Shown piece after piece: positions 50,601 to 61,470 of a DNA stretch of 64,000 nt. The notes under the pieces were generated by a model. That model had not been told where the DNA came from. It did no database searches and saw only the letters and a program-made list of their open reading frames with translations. The position numbers were made by a program, and so were the translations under genes. The stretch covers positions 2,046,001-2,110,000 of the forward strand of contig JAPEIS010000008.1 in the NCBI GenBank assembly GCA_029531795.1, in the 5' to 3' direction. Positions within the stretch are counted from its first letter, which is position 1; each line of letters opens with the position of its first letter. The stretch is from Sclerotinia nivalis. Taxonomy: Eukaryota > Ascomycota > Leotiomycetes > Helotiales > Sclerotiniaceae.

Positions 50601-51447
50601 ATGCCCCTCTATAGCCGGAAGATAACCTACCATAACCGTGGCCGTGGTGCTTTACAGCGATGCAGAGCACTTTAAAAGCGTGCATCCGGATAGGTGTATT
50701 CTTAACTCTTTGCTCACTTTCTAGTACCATATACACAGGTCTCGTAAAGAGGCTTATAAATGTGTCCCTCTCAGATGTTGTTAGAAATATCTTTGAAAGT
50801 TTTAATTTCAAAACCTTGCACATAGTGTCAAGTGCTGTTTGTAATTGGGCAGACGAGTCCCAATTTTCGTTTTTCGCACTTGCTTTGGCTTTCGAGGCCT
50901 TGCCTCTTCCACGAGCTGCCGGGGCAGATGTCGACTTCTCGGCCGCCTTGGTTTCTACTGCTGCGATTGTCCATTGTAACAGGAATCCGAAGATCTCTAA
51001 TAGTTGTTTATGATGAGCTACTAATTCTTGTTCGTCCGTTTCGAGATCGTTGTGGATGATATCTGCTTCAGCAGAAAGTCCGGAGATTATAAGATCAAAT
51101 ATCTTGCTTAGAGCATGTGTAGGTAGGGCGGAAGAGGATCTAGAAAGTTTGAAGAGTTCAGAATCTGGTTCGGTGGGGTAATTTTGAGTAGATTGAGAAC
51201 AAACTGGTACACACTTTAGCAAAAATTGCAAGGAATCAAATGAAGAACTTCTTGCTATAGCATCTGGATTCTCTGCAACTGAATCTATGATAGGATTTAG
51301 GATGCTGTTGACTAGGGCGTTTGTGAGTGATTCGGGGTCATTTTCGCAATCGACAAGGTTGGAATCTGCCTCTGGTGTCGCAACAGTCGCGGGGTCGCTC
51401 ATATAATGCTTAAGAGCATCATTGATGTCGAAATCTATCGTATCCAT
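47641..51447 (-). CDS. CND1: Condensin complex subunit 1 (CNAP1/Ycs4/Cnd1, HEAT protein)
   Basis: Exons 50631-51447, 47874-50581 and 47641-47811 give 1231 residues, as expected. This is the non-SMC HEAT-repeat subunit of condensin that compacts mitotic chromosomes. Key matches: N-terminal MDTIDFDINDAL, AVKHHGHGY then QISIVQNLTYFEHLAEPMAEFL, CALIEICGNL, ARSLEDKSSNVRRNVVKLL, the acidic linker with repeated MMDVD, YGQNSLLANFGPLV, LCLAKLMCVSSEYCE, IRSNVVIALGDMAVCFNHLID and RRLNDKDASVKRTCLMTLTFLIL. The Ala/Lys-rich stretch near residue 190 (R-G-R-G-K-A-S-K-A-K) is a loop. Both introns (GTAGGT/GTATTT donors) restore frame. The start ATG was preferred over an upstream in-frame TTG. Confidence 0.96.
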
Positions 51448-51799
51448 ATTGTCGGTAATGGCGACCAATCCAGTGTATTGTCGCAGTAAAATACATAAAC
51501 CGAGAATATTAAGTAGTTGTTGTTTGTATTTGTTTGTCCGAGTTGAAGTTTGTGATATCGATAATAATTGCTGGGGTTCGTGTTTATTGACTTTCTACTG
51601 TTTGGAGACTAGCGCCTAGACTCTCCACCGCGATTTGACCGCGTCAATAATAGACCCCGCCAAAAATCGCAGACCGCAAACAATAAATTACTATATTTGG
51701 ATTAAACAAATCCAATTGAGATTTCGACTTTGATTCAGTGATGTATTCATAAGAATTTCATCTACTGACAATCGTATTCAACCTTTCCGATACAACAGA
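51448..51799. promoter_or_regulatory. Bidirectional condensin/Cdc7 promoter
   Basis: 352 bp between divergent starts of two cell-cycle genes. It contains CCGCGTCA (about 51639-51646), one base from the MCB core, and CCCGCCAAAAA (about 51656-51666), whose complement resembles E2F/MBF-type TTTTGGCGG. Shared cell-cycle control is inference. Confidence 0.45.
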
Positions 51800-53294
51800 A
51801 TGGCAACAGCCCGTCAACGCCAGGGAAATGCCAAAAACACTTTCCAGATTCACGACGACGGAATAAAACAGGAAGAGTCAATGGAGGAGGAGGGTACTGA
51901 GAATGAGGAATCTAGAGCCGAGGATGATGATTTGCAAGATGAAAGGTATTCGGATGACTCCGACGGAAGTGATGATGCTGTTGATGCTGCCACTGCAGAG
52001 GATATTGCCAAATTCGAAGCAACTTTCAAGGGTATAAAGGATCGATTTCGGCTGATAAATCGCATTGGAGAAGGTAATCAAAGCACCTTTTATGTCATGA
52101 TACATTCACTAATGTGAACTAGGGACATTTTCTACGGTTTATAAAGCCGAGGATCTCTTATATGAACATTACGATAATGATTGGGATATTGAAGAGAAAG
52201 AGCATTCCACATGGACATCACCACCTGTGAAGAAGAGAACTGGTGGAATTCGAGAAGTTCTGGACGAATACAATCAGCAGCGCCGTAGGCGGAAATATGT
52301 TGCTATAAAGAAGATTTATGTTACCAGCAGTCCGACCCGAATCCTCAACGAGCTCGAACTTCTTAACGATCTTCGAGGCTGCGATTTTGTCTGTCCGCTC
52401 ATTACAGCTTTCAGGCATACCGATCAAGTCGTTGCTGTCTTGCCATATTTCAGACATACGGATTTCAGGGAATATTTTAGGAAGATGAAGGTCTCAGATA
52501 TGCAGGTATACTTCCGGTCACTCTTCACCGCTCTAAAAGCAGTTCATGCCCAGGGCATTCTTCATCGAGACATTAAACCAACGAATTTCCTCTACGAACC
52601 GGAGAGAAAAAGGGGCGTACTTGTGGACTTTGGGTTGGCAGAACGAGAAGAAGAGGATTGTAAATCATGTTTGTGTACAAGAGACTATGACGTACGCAAG
52701 AGGAAGTTGGAGCATAGCGTGGCCATTCAAAATTTGCCATCGGCCGGCTATCCAAAACATGACAGTCGACCATCGAGGCGTGCAAATCGTGCTGGAACCC
52801 GTGGATTTCGAGCTCCTGAAGTGCTTTTTAAGTGTCAAGAGCAAAGAACGAAAATCGACATTTGGTCTGCTGGGGTCATACTTTTGACTATACTTTCGAA
52901 ACGCTTCCCGTTCTTCAATTCAGTGGATGATGTTGAGGCGATGATTGAGATTGCTACCATATTCGGGGTCAAGAGAATGAAAAGTTGCGCGTATCTTCAT
53001 GGAACGATTTTCGAGACAAACATTCCTACCATTGGTCAGGCTGGATTTGCACTCGAGAAAATTATTTTATGGTCGACATGTAGGAATGATGGAGGGCCAG
53101 ATGGGGCGGAGCAGCCATTGACTAAGGAAGAGAAGTTGGCTGTAGAGTTCTTGGAGCGGTGTTTGGAACTCAATCCACACAAGCGAATCACTGCGGAAGA
53201 TGCCTTGAATCACCCATTCCTTTTGGAAGAAACACGACATGACTTCAAGGACGAAGAATATGATGAGGACGAATTAAGTATGATTCAAGCGTAA
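51800..53294 (+). CDS. CDC7: Cdc7-type protein kinase (DDK catalytic subunit)
   Basis: Exons 51800-52073 and 52123-53294 (49-bp intron, GTAATC...ACTAG, phase 1) give 481 residues. DDK phosphorylates Mcm2-7 to fire replication origins. The N-terminal 70 residues are acidic. Kinase motifs: G-loop G-E-G-T-F-S-T-V across the intron, VAIKKI with the catalytic Lys, LHRDIKPTNFL, VDFGLAE, GTRGFRAPEVL and IDIWSAGVILL. The insert between DFG and APE is about 50 residues (C-K-S-C-L-C, then R-S-R-like basic stretch), typical of Cdc7. The C-terminus ends with DEDEL-type acidic residues. Confidence 0.95.
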
Positions 53295-53570
53295 TGAATG
53301 GTGTATTGGCGCTTTTGGCGTTATGTGGCGTATGTAAAGAGCGTGGTAGAAACATTCATTGTGTATATATTAGTATTGTGTGGTTGTGGAGATCTTGCAT
53401 GCCAGCTCCTGAGATACTATTACATAGCACTCATAATGAAATTTAATTCACAGGCAACGAATAAATGGTTTCAATTCCTTTCATTTTCATAAAGAACTCC
53501 CATAGCCGTTGTAGAGCCATTCATGGTATTTGAGAAAAGCCTATAATCCATTCGCTATGAAATTTCCCAT

Positions 53571-54277
53571 TTATGCAACCAATTCAACAACACCACCTGC
53601 CTCAGTAATCTTTCTCTCTGCCTCCTTGCTGAACCATCTTGCGCGCACAACCAATGGAATTTCTGGGATTCTACCCTTGCCGAGAACTTTCGAGTAGCCG
53701 AGTGAGAGGAGATCTAGGACGGGGACGGTGTCTTTCTTGGAGCCGGAGAGATATTCATCACGCTTCTCGGCTGGGACGAGGGACCAAAGCTGAAGAAGGT
53801 AATTAGCAAATCTCTTCTAATGCCAGATTCTATCTCCAAATTCCTCTTGATCTTCAAATGTCCAAAATATTGCCTAGGGACTAAACGTACCTTGTCAAGG
53901 TTGACAACTGGCTTCCAGAAGTGGTTGCCTTGCTTGTGAAAGTATCGCATACCGACCTTTCCGAAGTAACCTGGATGGTACTTATCCATGTTGGTTCGGT
54001 GGTGATGTTGACCACCAGCAAGACCACGACCACCTGGATGCTTGCGGTGCTTTCCTACACGACCTTTACCGGCGGAAACATGACCGCGGCTATACAGAGA
54101 AAAATCTTGTCAGCTTCAATTCTTTCCAATCCTCCGTGCAATACACCATCAACAAAAACTTCGTGGGGAATTGATCTGGGCACGCGCGCTCAATCGGTTT
54201 GTAATTTGATCGATAGAAATTGCGATTTCGAGGAATAAAACGTACTGCTTGCGGGTTTTGCTCAAATGGGTAGGCAT
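53571..54277 (-). CDS. RPL28: 60S ribosomal protein uL15 (L28/L27a)
   Basis: Exons 54246-54277, 53891-54089 and 53571-53789 give exactly 149 residues, the usual length. Component of the large ribosomal subunit near the exit tunnel. Start [10 protein letters not shown], then [21 protein letters not shown] and the histidine run [22 protein letters not shown] and [14 protein letters not shown] leading to a [12 protein letters not shown] end. Intron 1 follows codon 10 (GTACGT...GTATAG, 156 bp), a common layout for ribosomal protein genes; intron 2 is 101 bp. Confidence 0.97.
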
Positions 54278-55147
54278 CTTGTCGTTGAAAGAGTGCCGTG
54301 GTTGTCGATGTCTTTGGTGAGACTTTAGAAGTTCGAAAAATGTTAAGTTAGAATTCAAGCAAGTGTGTGGGCGCTAGTAAGCGAACAAATTATATCATTT
54401 TGTTGCCTCAGGCTACGAACCTCCACCTCCACCTCAGTTTCTTCGCCTCTACATATCTACCTTTTCTTTCATCCTCCAAGTTCGGTCTGTCAAATTTCTA
54501 TTCATGTTCATTAAATTGGATGAAGATAATAATATAAATTGTTCTCCAAAATTTGAATGCTCAATACAGGCTTGATTTTTCTACCATAAATCATGATATG
54601 TCAATCGATAGCTGGTAGCGCCCAAATCTTTTGGGTGTAAAGCATCATGAATCGACCTCCATCTCATGCAGCCTCTTGAAAACAGGTATTGCACCACGGG
54701 AAGTTGAAGCATATTCGCAGTCTATTGTCCTATTCTTGCTGATGTCGAAACACTATGTTGTTGTACAAGTGCAATTAAAGATGCTCATAAATACTTCCTA
54801 TTTGGGGCGAAGTCTCTCCTGAGGCTGATTCATCAACGATGGTATTCTCATGAAGTCAATTGTTTCTTGGAGCTGAGTCACTTCTCTTCATTTCGAGTTC
54901 TAAAATTACTTCTTCAAAACCTGTCAATTAGCCTTTACCAGTCAGAACCTTCAAAATGTTTAATCATTTTTTATACACTACCATTTCAATCTTTATATCT
55001 TAACTCAACATCTTGTTTGTTTGATGATTGCGAAATTCTTTGACGAAGGGTCTCAACATAACGTTTTGAGTCGGGCCACTCAATCTCTGTTTTAATTTTC
55101 AGACACTTGTATACGCAGTAGGATTTATCCTACCATATACCAAACAC
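54278..55147. other. Intergenic, no gene seen
   Basis: 870 bp spacer upstream of RPL28 with small meaningless ORFs. Confidence 0.5.
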
Positions 55148-57261
55148 ATGATGGCAAGCAGTCATGACAACCAGCTCAGAACGGCCCAAGGACACGAGAG
55201 CGCAAGCACATTCTCAAGAAGTAATCATGAATGTATCCGTGGGATATCGCAAAGTTCGATTGACAGCCAAGGCTCATAGCGAACCTCCTCTCTTGATGTT
55301 GAAACGCCTTCTCATCCATCAATTTCCCGCAACATCCATAATTCACGCCACTACGTAAATAGGGAATTGTATGGCAATCTCTCTGCTTTATGATAGTACT
55401 TGCTTTGTGCGGGTATGCTCTTGCCATCGGGCATCACTTTTATTTTGACTCTCTTGATACAACCATAGCTGCGTCGTCATCACGACAGCAATGGCTTATC
55501 AGATTTGGCACTGTGTTTGCCTATGCCATTTCCTCACTATTTGCAGCCGCTATAGAGTAACTTACGATTGGCATTTATTGACATTATTCAAACGAAATTC
55601 ATTCTCGCTTAACGGGCTTGACGATCTCTTTACGTTAAAGTCGATACACTGGTTTCTTCAATGTTGGATTACTTGGTCATGCCATATTGGCCGTGCTCTC
55701 AGCGTTGTTCTCCTGGCAGTAAATCCCCAAAAACCTCGGCACTACTGTCTTTTCTTTGTCAGACTAATGGCTCTAGCAGCTGTTGCACCATCGGCCACTT
55801 ATCTGTGATTTCATGCATTTCTATTGGAACCCAGCTTACACAAGTTCCAACTCTAAACCGGAGCTCGGAATGATTCTACTGTCTAAGGTTTCAAAATTTC
55901 GGTCGGCGGACAGCCGAGCTTTTCACGCTCACAGCGTGTGCAGCAGAAAGTATGGGTGTTCTTCCCCATATTCTACCGGCCAAAAATTCATCATACTACT
56001 TAAATTTAGGGTCCGACCATAAGATGTTCAGAATCAGGGAGGCCCAGAAACAAATTTCAACAATTACTCCTCGTTTCCTTTTAACACAATAACGCCTTAT
56101 ATACTTCAATTCCTAGAATCTGCTTTTGGGAACAGGTCATTGCCTATTGAAATAGATCTTTAAACTATGTTTTCTTCAACTTTCGCCACTTATCAGTGAT
56201 TCAAACTTATTCTTCGATCAATTGAGCCCTTGGACACTACCGTCCTACTTGAATAACTTTTTGAGCTATTCCGGATCAAAGATAGAATTATGGGTGCAGA
56301 TCTCACGTCGCATCTGTACATGCTCGCTAGGCAAGAAGTCTCAGGAAGTAGAGTTCAATGTCGAAAATGACAACCAGGCAGCCGTTAGTCTTCAAGCCAT
56401 AGGATTTGGGCCTGTACTAATGGACGCACTGGAATTGTGCCAATGCCGTTTTTATGGTCTAACTCATCATGGTTTTTACAGGACAATCAACTAGGGAATG
56501 TTACTGGCAAGCTATTTGCCAGACTTCAGTTCATTTCATGTGTCGCAATCTAACTTTGGATCGGGCAAATGAGGATCTTTACCAAAATATCACACTTGAC
56601 ATGCTCAATTTAACTCATTTGACTTGAGTAATTTCCGGACATTTCAAAGTTCCGCGGATTATCTTATAATTAACTTTCAAATTTGCTTCAACACTATCCT
56701 TTCCACTTTACATCGGATGTCAAGTACGCCGATGAGCAACATCAAGATATAGGGTAAACATTTTCCCAATTGCAGACGAAAATGGCAACAGTTACCCAAC
56801 AAGAAACCAAGTTTCGTTGACGCAACCTATAGGAGATTAACAAACATCTACTAATACAATTCTAGTAACCTTATATTGTCCTGCAGCATCGCAGCTCTCA
56901 TAACATTAATGAGTCCATCGGCATTCATGAGCAACGGCGTCGCTCGTAGCACCGCTTTCTCAGCTCTGGACCTCTGGTCGCCACAACGTGCAATCCCTAA
57001 CTGGGGGCTTTGCTAAAAGGTCTTTCGATGGGCTCACTACCTTTTGATAAGGAAATGGCGAAAACGAAATTGAGGTCTGGAGAGCTGTAGAAGGGTGCTG
57101 CGAAGGAAATGGTGGAGATGGAAGGGAGTGTTGATGTCAAACATTTAGGCTTTGAATTTGAGGACGACGTGGCGAGGTTGAGGAGGGCGGGGTTTACATT
57201 TGAAGAGCTGGGATTACGCCGGGGATTAGAGGATGCGTGTTTTATGGCATTGGGCTTTTAG
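55148..57261 (+). pseudogene. Decayed multi-spanning fungal membrane protein
   Basis: Coding-like pieces in several frames with stops. N-terminal part from MMASSHDNQLR, then a membrane-flanking segment (about 55447-55640) reading SSSRQQWLIRFGTVFAYAISS with a TAA and a TGA in a conserved helix, a piece with EPWTLPSYLNNF-like text (about 56225) followed by SKIELWVQISRRI, and a C-terminal tail (about 57029-57261) with LPFDKEMAKTKLRSGEL and GFEFEDDVARL. This order matches a large fungal family of membrane proteins of unknown function whose copies carry several N-terminal helices, an extracellular domain and a conserved acidic C-terminus. Frameshifts and nonsense codons at Gln/Trp positions suggest C:G to T:A decay. 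Not functional. Confidence 0.6.
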
Positions 57262-58250
57262 AGGACTTTATACGGACATGGTATACATATACCTGGAACT
57301 GTTCCGATTCTCCCATGAATATAAAATAGCGAGAATTGAGTTTAAAGGATTGGGCATTAGATAGACTGAAATATGAGCAGAAATTTATTCAGCATTATAC
57401 CAGATCTAGATCTCACAATAAACGCCGGTTTCAACAACATCTCATCTCATTCCATGATCTCTTCTCTTCCCAGAACAATTCCCGCAACTATTTCCACCCC
57501 CTAGCAAAGCACTATCATCCCCTCTTCTACCCGCAATCATTGGCCATAGCTGGTCATTGCAGCAGCTTCTCTTTGCTCTCCATCATATCTTTACTATCTC
57601 ATAGAACTAACATGGAGGCAAATCACCTACCCATCCACTCACCCACTCACCAACCGTAATCCAACCCTCGAAAATGCCATCTTTTACAGAGTAAGGAATC
57701 TCTACTAGAAGATAAATTCATAGACAATAATTAGGTAATATTGCAGCAAAAGTGTACTGCATATCTGAATTAGAGCAGATCTTTCCTCTCAAGCATGCTC
57801 GCGAGTTCTAGATAATAGGTTACGTTACATAGGTATCCAACAGTCCAACTCCATTAAAATAAATTTGATTAAATCTTAATCAGAATCCCTTCGGAAATTA
57901 TCTCGGAATCTTCCTACTCGGGAAGAAGGTTTTTCTTCTACTCGAGTATATACCCTGATGGTAAAGGTTAATCTCATTATTGAAAAATCTTTCTATTCCC
58001 CGCCATGAGCCCCGTCTATGGGGACCTCCCTATAAAACATAATCCCTGATGAACTTGGATTTGTGAATATGTAGCGTCCACCTCATGCACCCCCATCCAG
58101 CGACATCGGCACCCTCTTCATTTTCTCCTCCATACACATCCCATGCATCCATCCCACGCATCGCATCAACCCGGCACCCTGCCGCCTTGGTATTTGATAC
58201 TTTTGCATACTTCAAACTTTAAATTTTAAATACTTAATACATTAATACAT
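57262..58250. other. Gene-free spacer before the transposon
   Basis: 1 kb AT- and CT-rich sequence with no gene recognised. Confidence 0.5.
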
Positions 58251-58252
58251 TA

Positions 58253-58310
58253 ACGTGGTTTATCAGTGTGCGGGTCATATCAATGTATGGGTCACTTTCA
58301 CCTCAATTCA
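58253..58310 (+). repeat. Left terminal inverted repeat of the Fot1/pogo element
   Basis: Starts ACGTGGTTTATCAGTGTGCG and contains two tandem copies of a 17-bp unit (TATCAGTGTGCGGGTCA and TATCAATGTATGGGTCA), possible transposase-binding sites. The two differences from the right end are both G to A on this strand. Confidence 0.9.
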
Positions 58311-60046
58311 CTCTTTCAAACCCATATTATTCAACAACAATTAAATCAATTGATTAAAACTATAAAGATTCTAATAATCTAGGATCTATTACATTATTTT
58401 GACAAGTCCTTGTATTATGCCCAGTCTTTCTATACTTACTACAGCATCGACTAGAAGATACTTCCCCATTAGAATTCCCCCCTTTTTGACACTCATCGTA
58501 TTAAATCTGAATATCAACCTCTTGCTGAAATAATATATCGATAGCCTTTTGTTCAATAAACACTCCTCTTTAACGTAATTGAGTTTTTTTTGCATATCGA
58601 TGCTTACTTAATGCCTCATTTGCTACTCGAAGTATACGAATCTCTATATTTAAAAGTATATTTTCATATACTAATCTCTTTGTACCTTTAGCTAAAGCTA
58701 ATACAATTTCGAATATAGATGTAGGAGAGCTTGATTGATAACAAGCCATTCGAGATCTTACTAAAGTTGATTGTGAAAAAACTTCAGTTGGATTGTAAGG
58801 GGTTTGAGAAGTCTATAAATCTTGATCGAAAGAGGGGGGAGTAGGTATACGAATTCGAATATTTAGTTTCGAAAGTACAGCTTCAGGATCAAATGGTATT
58901 AAACCTGTTCCTCGAAACCCTGATTTCATATTCTGAATCGTAATTGATTCTTGGTATACAGTTTTGAAAGCTATAAAGAATTCAACTTTCGAAATATGAT
59001 TGATATGTGCTTTGATAAACCCATCAATTTGAGTATCATATGAACGTTTCAGGCTGCTAAAATAACCAATATCAAATGGATGAGTTAAATGACTTGAATG
59101 TGGTGGTAATTTTAAACAGATAATATCATTCTTTTTGCAATACAACTGAAAAGGTACTGATTCATGGCTTTCATATCCATCTAGTATCAACATTCGATAT
59201 TTGCCCTTTCTTCGATTCTTAGTATGCTTATCGAAGTGTTTCAATTATTCTAAACCTGTCTCATTGTTTGTCCATCTATTAGATGTAGGTTTAATAACCT
59301 ATTCCGCAGGAAAGTCGGTTTTGGTATACCAATTGGAAAGATAAATCTATTCTTGAACCACTAGAAATAAAGGTATAATTTCACCTTCCCCATTTCTATA
59401 TATTATTGTTGTAGCCTATTCTCGATTGCCTAATTGTACTGATTTACTTCTATTGTATCTCTCAGTACTAATGATAATCATTGCAATATATATAATCCCT
59501 ATCATAAAGCCTATTTTGTCGAAATTATAGAAATCGCTATCGAGAATACCATATTTCGCTTGTATATTCGAAACCAATCGAAACCACTCTTCAATAAGCT
59601 TAGGATCTTCACAAAGAGCTCTTTGAAAATCATAAACACAACTAAAACGCATCTTTAATTCGATTCGACACTTTACGAATCGATACATTCAGAACTTCCC
59701 AATACACTTTGCACCCCTCGATTCAAGAATATGATTCGCTATATCTTCTACATTTCTGAGTTTAGGTGGAAATCCTTTCATATCCATATCGAGTATATAC
59801 TCAGAAATGATATTCTCTTCTAATTCTGAAAGATTATAAGATTTAGGTTGATATTCGAAGCAAGAAGTAAAACCATTAATTCTACACTATAATGTTGTAT
59901 TCGAGATATTATACATCTTCGCAACTTTTCGAATGCTTATTTTTTTGTCTTTTTGAATAGCTTCGATAGCGAGGAGTATACGGGCTTCTTGATTATTCGA
60001 ATTCATTATAGATTGTTGATAAAACGCGTGTTGAAAGAGAAGAGAT

Positions 60047-60104
60047 TGAATTGAGGTGAAAGTGACCCACACACTGATATGACCCGCACACTGATAAACC
60101 ACGT
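60047..60104 (-). repeat. Right terminal inverted repeat of the Fot1/pogo element
   Basis: Reverse complement of the left end with two mismatches in about 58 bp; its two 17-bp internal units are better conserved than the left copy. Confidence 0.9.
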
Positions 60105-60500
60105 TAGTTGATTTATCGAATTAGGAATCAAAAGTTTCGGCGAGTAAATCATAGTTGGTGAAAAAATGAATCTACAAATTTACACATCTATAGTGATGAT
60201 CGTAATATACTCGAGTACTAGGTAAATATAATAGTGCGCTTTCACCCCCGCGTTTTTGGATTATCATTTGTCATCAAATCCGTTGTGCTCGGGTAGAACT
60301 AGGTTAAGTTCATCAATGATCATTTGTGCTATCCTCTGCATATGATTTTCGCAAATGAACTAGATATATATATTTACGTGAGGTATAGGTACACTACGGT
60401 CTTATATTGATAACAATAGAGTAATCAAAAATCCAAATATCCACATCAGACTCTCTATATCTCTCCTTTCGAATTCCTCCTCGGCTCTCCTTTAAATACA

Positions 60501-60614
60501 TATATCACATATATATAATACTGTCCCTGTACCATCCATATATTACATATATATAATACTGTCCCTGTACCATCCATATATTACATATATATAATACTGT
60601 CCCTATACCATCCA
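60501..60614. repeat. 38-bp minisatellite, three copies
   Basis: Three consecutive units beginning TATATYACATATATATAATA and ending CTGTCCCTRTACCATCCA. Copies 1 and 3 differ from copy 2 by single C/T or G/A changes. Confidence 0.9.
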
Positions 60615-60698
60615 TTCATTACAAAGAAACGTTGAAAATCTCTCAATGAATATATATTCTCTACTTAAACTTCAACTTCCCAATTCCTCACCACCCCG

Positions 60699-60740
60699 CC
60701 CTCAACCCCTCAACCCCTCAACCCCTCAACCCCTCAACCC
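60699..60740. repeat. CCCCTCAA octamer array
   Basis: About five copies of CCCCTCAA in tandem, ending in a C-run. One strand is G-rich (TTGAGGGG), so a G-quadruplex is possible. It is not the fungal telomere unit TTAGGG. Confidence 0.8.
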
Positions 60741-61470
60741 CCCACCCTCGGCCCCAACATCCGAATCAGCGCTGCGCCGGGAATAAGCTTCCCTTCCAGT
60801 TCCCGTTCCAGATCTCATCCATTAACCCGTCCATGAATCCATCAAACGGAATATTGCAGATCTTCTAAACTTCTATCTTCTATCTTCTGTCTTCTATCTT
60901 TTATCTCCCGTCTTCCATCTTCCATCCTCCAACCCTTCCAGAACATCTCTTTCCCACCGTCTAAATATCTCAATATATCAACATCTCTTTCTACACTGTT
61001 CCCCTTCAAACCGCTCGATTATCTACACCCATCCATCCAGCCCATCCAGCTCATCCAGCTCGTCCAAAAAAGAGTAAAATCAAAGTTCGAGTCATACCCA
61101 ATACCCCCATCGTCCGAGCTCTAATTCCATACATACATAAATTTTTCTAACCTATACGAACAACTTTTTTTTATTTCCAGATTTCCTCGGAGCAGAGGTT
61201 CCACTTATTTTATCTATCTACATATTTATGACTCCTCAATCGATATCTTTGAAATGAATGAAATCCCGATTGAAAATTACGGGATTTGAATTTCTTGTAT
61301 ATATTTTGTATATTTTGGATATTGTATTCTGTATAAATAAAGAGAATCACATCTCTTTCTCTTCCTCGCTCTCTTCCTCGAACTTGGATTTGGACTTGGA
61401 TTTGGATTTGGATTTGGAAATATAGTATAAAAGCCTTACATACATACGAATCATTGGTGTCCAAATCAAA

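Larger units (their letters stand above)
58253..60104 (-). mobile_element. Fot1/pogo-like Tc1-mariner element, inactive
   Basis: 1852-bp element flanked by TA target duplication (58251-58252 and 60105-60106). Inverted repeats of about 58 bp (58253-58310 and 60047-60104) differ at only two positions. The minus strand carries a transposase relic from an ATG near 60006 (psq-type HTH with RKVAKMYNIS) through a catalytic region (FYNFDKIGFM, LILDGYESH, HSSHLTHPFDIGYF) to a C-terminal Cys-rich zinc knuckle near 58400-58490. All recognisable blocks lie in one frame, interrupted only by stop codons (for example near 59887, 59693, 59416, 59242), with no frameshift. The overall size and TIR style resemble Fot1/Flipper-like elements of ascomycetes; which named element it is cannot be said. 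Confidence 0.9.
60107..61470. other. Repeat-rich spacer upstream of the MFS gene
   Basis: 1.36 kb with a 38-bp minisatellite, an octamer CCCCTCAA array, polypyrimidine runs (about 60865-60935) and a GGATTT hexamer tract (about 61386-61424). No gene seen. Confidence 0.6.
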
